Of a stretch of DNA of 64,000 bases, positions 50,682 through 58,728 are shown piece after piece. The notes below the pieces were generated by a model, which did not search any database, was not told the origin of the DNA, and was given only the letters and a program-made list of their open reading frames with translations. A program made the position numbers and the translations under genes. Numbering within the stretch: position 1 is the stretch's first letter; the number at the start of each line of letters is the position of its first letter. Source of the stretch: Acidobacteriaceae bacterium (GTDB taxonomy: Bacteria; Acidobacteriota; Terriglobia; Terriglobales; Acidobacteriaceae); NCBI GenBank assembly GCA_003134855.1, contig PLCS01000007.1, forward strand, positions 815,011 to 879,010, in the 5' to 3' direction.

Positions 50682-51034
50682 ACGGACTTTCGAAATCGCA
50701 GCTTTGGAGAGCCTGATCCGAAGTCTATATCACTGAGTTGCGTTCGACCTTGGTGGGTCGATTTATCAGGGAAGGCTCAACCGGGCTGAAAACAAGTAGT
50801 GAAGCGAATGGTCGCCGATCCTCCCGGAGCCCCGGTCGGCGCCTGCCTGAGATTCTGGGACGGACCAAATCCGGGTTGGGGACGTGTGGCCAGTGATTCG
50901 ACCGGAACTCGGAAATCTTGGATTCCGACGGTTGGGGTTGCTCGACGAGCGCATTGGCAATTTGGCAACAACCAAGAATCCAGCAAGGCAAAATGGTCGT
51001 TTTGCTAGCACGTGTTGTGATTCCGCGCAGCACT

Positions 51035-52963
51035 TTACGCGGCCAGCCCGTAGCGCTCCTGAAGTACGCACATGCTCACCAGCAGCATCAGTATCTGGTC
51101 ATTGGCAGTCCGCGAACCCACATCCATGCCTGGCAGCTCGTCCAGCAGCGCCATAACCTTCTTTTGGTCGAAGAAGGGCAGCGCCTTCAACACTGGTCCG
51201 CGCAGCATATCCTGCACATAGGTGCTGAAGGTGTCGTCGGGACTCAATGTGGCCGGCGGGCTGAGGAAGGGATGCTTCTGGCGGCGGTAGACCTGATCGG
51301 TAATAACCTCCCTGACCGCCTCGCGCAGCACGTACTTCTCCGTCATGCCCCGCACCTTCTGGTTCACCGGCTGACGCACGATTGTCTCCACCACTTTGTG
51401 ATCGAGGAAGGGAACTCGCCCCTCAATGGAGTGCGCCATTTCCATACGGTCGCCGAGCATGGTCAGAATGTAGCTGGCCATGGCTGTCTTTGACCACAGA
51501 TAGAGGGACTGATTCAGCGGGTCGCGGCCGGTGAGCTGGCGGCGCACATCCACCTCGTCCAGAATTCCGTAGCTGCCTTCGGTGGCGCCGTACTTTGCCT
51601 GGATCCCAGCGTCAAGCAGCGGCCGCATCTTCACCTGACGGCTGCTGAAGGTCTCAATCCAGGTGGGCGCATAACCGAGAACCCGTTTGACGGCCTCCAT
51701 GGACCCGATTTCGCCATCCGGCAGCAGCAACCCGCGCGAGACGGTGTTCTGCTGGTCCAGCCATTCCAGCAGTTCGGCAATCGCCGCTTCGTCCTGGCCT
51801 TCGCGGTTATAGAGCAGCATGTCCCGGCGGAAGTGCGGATAACCGCCCAGAATCTCGTCCGACCCTTCGCCAGTGATCACCACTTTGTATCCCGCGTCGC
51901 GTACGGCGCGGCTCAGCAGATACTTGGCCACCCCGTGCGCATTGACGCACAGCGTCTCCGCCTGCGCAATCGCGTCGGCAAAGTTATCCGCCAGATCCCG
52001 CTGCACAATCGGAATGGGATGGAACTCCGCCCCAGCCAGCGCCGCCATCTCCTGCGCAATTGGCCCTTCGTCATAGGCAGCCTGCTCAAAGGTCAGCGTA
52101 AAGGCCTGCACCGGCTCAGGATGATGCTTGGCCGCCAGGCCCAGCACGGCGCAGGAGTCCAGCCCGCCGCTCAAATAAACGCCCACCGGCACATCGGCCC
52201 GCAGACGGATCTTCACGGATTCTTCCAGCGCCGCGCGGAACTCCTCTTTATACTCCGCATCCGACCGCGTGGGCAGATTGTTCTCCTTCAGCGGATAATC
52301 GAAATCCCAGTACTGGTTGATCTGCACATGCTTGTCGGTGGCCAGCAAAAAATGCCCTGGCGGAATCTGGAAGACTCCGTCATAGAGCGTCCTGCCCATG
52401 TGCCCGCCCATCGAGACTGAGTTATAGACGCCTTGCTCGTCCCAGCGCGCGGGAACCCCAGCAGTCCACAGCGCCTTGACCTCCGAAGCCAGATAGAGCG
52501 TCTCCTGGTGCCATGCATAAAAGAGCGGCTTGATGCCAAAGCGGTCGCGCGCCGCAAAGAGTTGCCGCCGCGTCTGGTCCCACAGAATGATCGCGAACTC
52601 GCCGCGCAGTTGATGCAGGCACTGTGTCCCGAAGTCCTCGTAGAGGTGCAGCGCAATCTCGCTGTCGGACTTGGTGCGCAATCGGTGGCCGCGGCTCTCC
52701 AGCTCTTTCTGAATCTTTTCAAAGCCGTAGAACTCGCCGTTCACGATAATCCGCGTCCGCTCGTCCTCACTGGCAATCGGCTGGTCGCCGGTGGAAAGAT
52801 CGATGATGCTGAGCCGCGCATGGCCCAGCCCCACTGTGCGATCGGCTGAAACCCATTGGCGCTGCCCGTCGGGGCCGCGATGATAAAGGCTCTTGGTTGC
52901 GCGTTCCAGCATTGCCGCCTGCACATCGCCGCGGCGAGAAAAAACACCAACGATTCCACACAT
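51035..52963 (-). CDS. asnB: Asparagine synthase (glutamine-hydrolysing)
   Basis: MCGIVGVFSRRGDVQAAMLERATKSLYHRGPDGQ, VGVYLSGGLDSCAVLGLAAKHH, ITGEGSDEILGGYPHFRRD. Confidence 0.95.
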   Translation of the reverse strand: MCGIVGVFSRRGDVQAAMLERATKSLYHRGPDGQRQWVSADRTVGLGHARLSIIDLSTGDQPIASEDERTRIIVNGEFYGFEKIQKELESRGHRLRTKSDSEIALHLYEDFGTQCLHQLRGEFAIILWDQTRRQLFAARDRFGIKPLFYAWHQETLYLASEVKALWTAGVPARWDEQGVYNSVSMGGHMGRTLYDGVFQIPPGHFLLATDKHVQINQYWDFDYPLKENNLPTRSDAEYKEEFRAALEESVKIRLRADVPVGVYLSGGLDSCAVLGLAAKHHPEPVQAFTLTFEQAAYDEGPIAQEMAALAGAEFHPIPIVQRDLADNFADAIAQAETLCVNAHGVAKYLLSRAVRDAGYKVVITGEGSDEILGGYPHFRRDMLLYNREGQDEAAIAELLEWLDQQNTVSRGLLLPDGEIGSMEAVKRVLGYAPTWIETFSSRQVKMRPLLDAGIQAKYGATEGSYGILDEVDVRRQLTGRDPLNQSLYLWSKTAMASYILTMLGDRMEMAHSIEGRVPFLDHKVVETIVRQPVNQKVRGMTEKYVLREAVREVITDQVYRRQKHPFLSPPATLSPDDTFSTYVQDMLRGPVLKALPFFDQKKVMALLDELPGMDVGSRTANDQILMLLVSMCVLQERYGLAA

Positions 52964-52991
52964 ACGTTTGTCTTCCTTGTCTTGATGCCAG

Positions 52992-53042
52992 GTAGCGCCG
53001 GCCTCCTGACCGGCTGTAGCGTGGACCTCCCGGTCCACGCCG
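52992..53042. repeat. Dispersed repeat 'gtagcgccggcctcctgaccggctgtagcgtggacctcccggtccacgcc'
   Basis: Two adjacent hairpins upstream of asnB; same architecture as 62166-62274. Confidence 0.75.
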
Positions 53043-53091
53043 CACTCTATACGAATAGGAACATGCTCCAAGAATTTGAACTGCCCTGACC

Positions 53092-54438
53092 CTATCCAGC
53101 TTCTTCCGCGGCAAGTTTCAGCTTGGGCCGGCTGAAGAAATCAATCAGGTTCAGGAAGGCCGGATGCGTGCGCAGTCTCATGCATGGCCGCTCAATGAGT
53201 ACATAGAACGTTGAAGCGATGGCCAGGGTGATGACCAGGCCGAAGGCGCTGTCTGCCGCCAAGGCTCCGTAGGCCCCCAGTCGCCCGACAAACAGAGGCG
53301 ATATCCTGGGAAAGAGCCACATGAACAGCATCTCGTGCACCAGGTAAATGGAGTAGGAGAGCTGCGCAATCGGGTAAAAGCCCTTCCAGGAGAGAAAGCG
53401 CCGGAACCAGCCGCCAAAGAGCCGTGGTGTGTGGATGGCGGCAAGAATCAGGAAGATGCTGGCCAGCGAGAAAACATCGTGGAAGAAGGCCCACCAGAGT
53501 TCGCGCGCAAGGAATGGAATGCGGTCAAAGAAGACCGAACCCATGCCGGTCATGGCAACGTGATAGATGATGGCCATGCAGACGAGGGAGATCGCTGTTA
53601 CCAGCCCGGTACGCGCGAAGAAGCGTTTTAACTGCGGCTGGAAGAAGCAATTCAGGTACGCACCAGTTACCCCGGCCAGCAGGCCGCCAAAACGCATCCA
53701 TGGTTTGTCATAGACCACGTCAAACCACCGAGCCCAGGCCGCCGAGCCGGGGAGAAAGTGAAAGGGCGGGACAATGCCGGAAGTGTGGATGACGGTGTAG
53801 CGAATGGCGACCGATAAAACCATTAAGCCTGCCAGAATGCGAATCCGCCCCTTGCCCAGTCCCATGAAAAACAGAATGCAGGCGGGCAGCAGCAGATAAA
53901 ACTGCTCCTCGATGGCCAGCGACCAGCACCAGCCCATGTACTGCCTCAGGATCGGCAAAAAATCATTGACGTAGAGAATATTGGCCCAGAAGTTCTCGGC
54001 GTTGAACCAGGTTGAATATCCCGGCAAACCGTGCAGAAGATAGAGCCCCAGCGCCATGGCCGCCGTATAGACGGGAATCAGGCGCAGAAAGCGGCGGATG
54101 TAAAACCGGGAAAAGAGCAGGTTGCCTGACGTTTTCATTTCACCAAAAAGAATGGAGCCCATCAGGTATCCGCTGATGACAAAGAAGAGGTCAACGCCCA
54201 TGGTTCCGTTCAGAATCCACGCCGTGGCGGGGTTGGAGAAGATGGCGATGGCCTGCGCGGGAAAGGTGGCGAAGTGGAAGAAAACCATGTGCAGCACTAC
54301 CACCCAGAGAACCGCGATGGCGCGCACGCCGTCAATAACCGGCTCCTGGAAGGCCGGACGCCGGGTGAGATGGCTCAAATTGTGAGGAACGCTGAAAATG
54401 GATACACGACCGCTATCGGCCGCGTTTTGAAAATTCAT
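53092..54438 (-). CDS. Acyltransferase 3 family membrane protein
   Basis: IDGVRAIAVLWVVVLHMVFFHF, LFFVISGYLMGSILF, FYIRRFLRLIPVYTAAM, GWCWSLAIEEQFYLLLP. Confidence 0.95.
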   Translation of the reverse strand: MNFQNAADSGRVSIFSVPHNLSHLTRRPAFQEPVIDGVRAIAVLWVVVLHMVFFHFATFPAQAIAIFSNPATAWILNGTMGVDLFFVISGYLMGSILFGEMKTSGNLLFSRFYIRRFLRLIPVYTAAMALGLYLLHGLPGYSTWFNAENFWANILYVNDFLPILRQYMGWCWSLAIEEQFYLLLPACILFFMGLGKGRIRILAGLMVLSVAIRYTVIHTSGIVPPFHFLPGSAAWARWFDVVYDKPWMRFGGLLAGVTGAYLNCFFQPQLKRFFARTGLVTAISLVCMAIIYHVAMTGMGSVFFDRIPFLARELWWAFFHDVFSLASIFLILAAIHTPRLFGGWFRRFLSWKGFYPIAQLSYSIYLVHEMLFMWLFPRISPLFVGRLGAYGALAADSAFGLVITLAIASTFYVLIERPCMRLRTHPAFLNLIDFFSRPKLKLAAEEAG

Positions 54439-54654
54439 TTTTGGAGCCTCCGGGGAAGTGCCGAGGTTGTTCCACTATATCACTGCAAACGATTGAGCCG
54501 CCATGATTATTCCGCAGGCTCTTTTCGCACGAGGATTTTGAAATTCATCGGGACGGCTCAACGAGCCACACTCAGCACCAGGAGGCCGTCGGCGAGTTAA
54601 CCGCGCAATTTAGCGCAAGCCGCAGTTCGGAGCAGTACCAGGTAATGAATTGTT

Positions 54655-54837
54655 TCATCGCAAACTCGCAGTTCTGCTGTGAATTGGGCGAACCCAGGCT
54701 GCAGAGGACTGCACGTCGTTCAGCACCGCCCGCGTATCGAGCCAGGGACGGCCGCGGTTGTCCTTGCACCGCCGAGGGCGCAGGGTCGGCTCCACCAACT
54801 CCCACTGCTCGTCTGGCAGTTCCCGGCGACCAGCCAT
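54655..54837 (-). pseudogene. IS5-family-like transposase, N-terminal fragment
   Basis: MAGRRELPDEQWELVEPTLRPRRCKDNRGRPWLDTRAVLNDV, then homology stops. Confidence 0.75.
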
Positions 54838-55041
54838 TTATTATCGCGAAGACGCCTTGAGGAAAACCAGTTTCGCAGAAAATTGCGGCCAAAATATCTA
54901 TGAGGTGGGTTCTAGTAAATCGCTCTTCTCCGTGAAGTCGAGAGAACTGATAATTGGGAAGGTATACTATGAATCTATCTCTGATTTCCAACTTCAGTTC
55001 GATCTCATTTAGTGCGCAGTTTTGAACGATCCAGAGGACCT

Positions 55042-56277
55042 ATGCGAATTCATCGCTTTGCAGTAGCAGTGCTCATCTTCACTCTCACCCTGCCTATGGC
55101 CGCACAGCGACGTCTGCCGAAGAACCTGAGCAGCGTTAGAGGATTCAATTACCAGTCCGCCGAAACCATCGGCCACGCTGAATTCTGGCTGAAATACGAT
55201 CCAGCTGTCACGGAACGCGACCTGGATTATGCCAGGCGCCTTCAGTTGAATCAGGTGCGAGTGTTTATTCCCTACTCGTCCTGGGCGAAAAACAAAGAAG
55301 CACTCGGAAAGAACCTGCTCCATTTTGTGCGCGCCGCGCACCGGCGTGGCATCGGCGTCATGCCGACCTTGCAGTACAAGTTTGGAGAATGGAAGGACAA
55401 GGCAGCGTGGCCAAATGCAAGAGCATTTGCAGCGGACCTGGTGGCCACCCTAGGGAAGGAACCCGGCCTGGAAATCTGGGACGTGGAGAACGAGCCCGAG
55501 TGCTGTAAACTGCCGCCCACTCCGGACAATCGACTGCGCATGGAACATGCCGTGTATATGGCCAAGATGTTCCACGAACTCGATCCTGTAACACCGGTAA
55601 CCATCGGCGCAACCTTTGCGGAAAACATGATCGAGATGGGCGATGCGGTGGATGTGCTTTCCTACCACGATTACAGCCCAACCCGCGCACAAATTCGAGC
55701 CAATATCGAAACCGCGAAACAGTACGCGGCGAAGACCGGAAAGCCTCTCATCAATACCGAGATCGGATGCATTGCCCGCGCGAATCCGTACGACGTCGCG
55801 CTTCAGGAGCATATGCAAGCCCACGTCGGATGGTACATATGGGAGTTGATGATTACCGGTAACTGGGGTACAGTCCACGGCGTGTTCTACCCTGACGGCA
55901 CGGTGCGCGATCCGTCCATCCCCGCCGCGCTGCTCGGCTTTTTCCGCAACCGTAAACAAGATGTTGTTGAAGATGTTCCCGATCGCGAGAACCATGTCAC
56001 GGATGCGGTGACAAATAACAGGGCATGGCTAGCGGACCCGAAGGCCGATTGGAAGGCCGGATTGGACCTTGCCGAAATTTCGGCGAATCTCCTCGAGGCT
56101 GGTCAATTGGCGCCCATGCACAATCTGCCCAGCAGACAAGTGATTCTGCTGCGCAAGGGGCAGCCGGATATGCCTGCTTTACGCTCGATGCTTGTGAATT
56201 TCACTTCCTTGCTCGAGCCTTACCAGGTGCCTGCCGGCGATCCTCGCCATTCGCGACCGCCAGGCTTCATCCAATGA
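55042..56277 (+). CDS. Secreted GH5-like TIM-barrel glycosidase
   Basis: RGFNYQSAETIGHAEFWLKYDPAVTERDLDYARRLQLNQVRVFIPYSSW, LEIWDVENEPECC, DVLSYHDYSPT, PLINTEIGC. Confidence 0.7.
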   Translation: MRIHRFAVAVLIFTLTLPMAAQRRLPKNLSSVRGFNYQSAETIGHAEFWLKYDPAVTERDLDYARRLQLNQVRVFIPYSSWAKNKEALGKNLLHFVRAAHRRGIGVMPTLQYKFGEWKDKAAWPNARAFAADLVATLGKEPGLEIWDVENEPECCKLPPTPDNRLRMEHAVYMAKMFHELDPVTPVTIGATFAENMIEMGDAVDVLSYHDYSPTRAQIRANIETAKQYAAKTGKPLINTEIGCIARANPYDVALQEHMQAHVGWYIWELMITGNWGTVHGVFYPDGTVRDPSIPAALLGFFRNRKQDVVEDVPDRENHVTDAVTNNRAWLADPKADWKAGLDLAEISANLLEAGQLAPMHNLPSRQVILLRKGQPDMPALRSMLVNFTSLLEPYQVPAGDPRHSRPPGFIQ

Positions 56278-56334
56278 ACGACTCGCAAATCCCGATGTGG
56301 CCATCAAGCTTCTTTCTGCCAGGGATCGAGTGCA

Positions 56335-58728
56335 TCAATTTCCGTTGGCGAGCCGTCGATAAAGCGCGGGATCGAGTTCTTCGAGGCCGGTGATGCCATG
56401 CAGATGGTTGACTGAAACCCATGGCAACCAACTGCGGTGGGTTCCAAAGCCTCGATTGGCCGACATCCCCCAGTGTTCTTGCTGCCAGCCGGGCCCGCGC
56501 AAATCGTAAGTACGCCCCGGCAGAGCCAGCATGCTCTTGGTGTCGAGCAACAGGATACGCGCAACATCCAGGTAGTGCTCGTCGCCGGTGTACTTATACA
56601 ACCTTGCATACGCAGGCACCGCCCAATCCAGGTACTCGTCTACGCCGCCGCTTGCGCGCGCCGTAATGCCCTGCACGCCCACGGTCGGGACGCCGCGCTT
56701 CCAGTTCAGATCGGTGTCGACGGCATCGAGCGGCATGGGCACATTCCAGATCCAGATATAGCTCTCGGCGTAATTGCCCGCGGCCTTGGCGCGGCTCAGC
56801 CACTTGGGATTCTTTGTGGCATCGTAAAGATCCAGAAAGGCCTCCAGGGACAACATACCGGCCTCTTTGTCAGTGATGTTCGGATTGTCGGTCGCACCCC
56901 CGACGAACACGCCGCGGCTGCCATAGTTCCACCAGACGTAATCCGCCGCGTGGATCGCCGCGTCGAGATAGCGCTTTTGCCCAGTCTCCCGGCTCAGTTT
57001 CACCAGCATCGGCACGGGATTGTAACTGCTGGTTCCGGAGGCCTCAAGCACCTCGCCCGAGCCCCCGTGCCAACTTCTCGGGAAAGAGCCGTCTTCCCGC
57101 TGCTGGGTCAGCAGCCAATCGCCAAACTGCCGGCACCAGAGCAGCCAGTCCGGGTGTTCGCGCCCCTCCCGCTTCTCTCGCCAATACGCGTCCAAAAGAG
57201 TGCGCGCGCCCTCCGAGGGGCCTCGAAGAGTGACAGTGTCGCCGGCCCATGAGTCCGCCTTGCCCGTCCAGAGGTTGAATCCTTCGCCCGCCGGAGGCGA
57301 AATCGGCACCAGGCGAATAAAACTGTCGATAATCGCCAGTCCATCCTTGCGCATCTTCTGGCCGCGCTTGCCTGGATCACGGTCGGCCTCGATGAGCAAT
57401 TGATCCGCCACCTCGGCGCCTTTGGAAACGAATCCCATGATGACCTTCGGCCATTGCTCCAATTCATTTGCGCCGGGGTCAACGTGGACACCCACGGTGC
57501 GGGCCCAAGCGGCTAACTCCGCGCTCTTCTCCGGGCTCAGTTCATGGGCCGTGACCGGCGTGTTTGCCGGGCGGCGCGGTGGCGCGGGGAAGGAATCGCG
57601 ATATCGATTCCAATTGCGGTAGGAGCCTGGATTTCCCGTGACGGCATCGAAGAGGAATGGAACGCCGGCGCGGCCTTCCACCGTGAGGACATGATCGTCC
57701 AAGTGATCGGTCAACAAGCGCCGTACGACTTCCAGGTCCACGTGTATCGCCGAAGGCTTCAGGGTCTGCCAGGCCCATCGCCAGGCGTCGCGCTCCATGT
57801 CGAGGAAGGAGTCACCCTGCCCGAAGCGGAATCCCACCTGGTAACTCTGCGAGAATCCCGCCTTCACTGGATGATAACGATGCCGCACAACAGCTACGGG
57901 TGGGATCTGAAACCCTGGAGTGAATTCACTGGTGGTGCCAGGAAACCAGAAACCGAATTCGCCGCCGCCGCCGGGAGCTTCGCGCGCGCCGAGGGCTCCA
58001 AACTGAATGCGCTCGTCGATCACCGGCTTGGCTGTGCCAGTTGTCGCCTCGGCCCATGTGGTGTCGCCGCGCGGCGCCAAGTCCATGACCGCCGCCCAGC
58101 GTCCGTCGCGAAATGACAAAGCGAACAGCGGCGCGGAGAGTTGATCCTCCCGAATTTCAAAACGCCTGGCGCGGTAGTTCAACTCGCCTCCGGGCGAGCT
58201 GTCTCCGTCGTACGCCGGATCGCCGTAGAGCAGGCCCGGAGCAAAGTAATCCGCGTCCGGCCATGTCACTGTGGGCGCCGTTGAAAGCCGGATTGCCGAA
58301 TAAAACCCCGCCTTCCCTTCCCCGCCGGTCACGCGCACTTTTCTCTCAAGCGACAACACGTTGCCCGCGATCCTCCATCGGTCTTCGACAGCGAACGCCG
58401 CATCGCCTCCGCCAGCCACAATTGCCTTTGCGAGAACTGCGCCAGTTTCCTTTTGCAGGGACTGGTAGCCCGCGCTAAAGTCACGCACATCCTCGTCGCC
58501 GCGATAGACCTCGATCTGCGCGGGTTTCTCTTGCGTCAGCCGCGGGGCAGAGTCGCCGAAGATCTCGATGCCCCATTCGCCGGAGCCGGATCGAACAAAC
58601 GCGACACCTGCGCCGTTTGTGAGCCGTCCGAGCGGAATGCGGTCGGCAGAGTTTGCATTAACCTGCGCCTGCGCCATAGGCGCAATCGATAGACCCACAA
58701 GCGCGCCGAAAAGTGCGTGTTTGATCAT
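56335..58728 (-). CDS. Secreted (alpha/alpha)-barrel-like carbohydrate-active protein, family unassigned
   Basis: 797 aa with signal peptide; WLLTQQREDGSFPRSWHGG, RYLDAAIHAADYVWWNYGSRGVFVGGATDNPNITDKEAGMLSLEAFLDLYDATKNPKWLSRAKAAGNY. Confidence 0.6.
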   Translation of the reverse strand: MIKHALFGALVGLSIAPMAQAQVNANSADRIPLGRLTNGAGVAFVRSGSGEWGIEIFGDSAPRLTQEKPAQIEVYRGDEDVRDFSAGYQSLQKETGAVLAKAIVAGGGDAAFAVEDRWRIAGNVLSLERKVRVTGGEGKAGFYSAIRLSTAPTVTWPDADYFAPGLLYGDPAYDGDSSPGGELNYRARRFEIREDQLSAPLFALSFRDGRWAAVMDLAPRGDTTWAEATTGTAKPVIDERIQFGALGAREAPGGGGEFGFWFPGTTSEFTPGFQIPPVAVVRHRYHPVKAGFSQSYQVGFRFGQGDSFLDMERDAWRWAWQTLKPSAIHVDLEVVRRLLTDHLDDHVLTVEGRAGVPFLFDAVTGNPGSYRNWNRYRDSFPAPPRRPANTPVTAHELSPEKSAELAAWARTVGVHVDPGANELEQWPKVIMGFVSKGAEVADQLLIEADRDPGKRGQKMRKDGLAIIDSFIRLVPISPPAGEGFNLWTGKADSWAGDTVTLRGPSEGARTLLDAYWREKREGREHPDWLLWCRQFGDWLLTQQREDGSFPRSWHGGSGEVLEASGTSSYNPVPMLVKLSRETGQKRYLDAAIHAADYVWWNYGSRGVFVGGATDNPNITDKEAGMLSLEAFLDLYDATKNPKWLSRAKAAGNYAESYIWIWNVPMPLDAVDTDLNWKRGVPTVGVQGITARASGGVDEYLDWAVPAYARLYKYTGDEHYLDVARILLLDTKSMLALPGRTYDLRGPGWQQEHWGMSANRGFGTHRSWLPWVSVNHLHGITGLEELDPALYRRLANGN

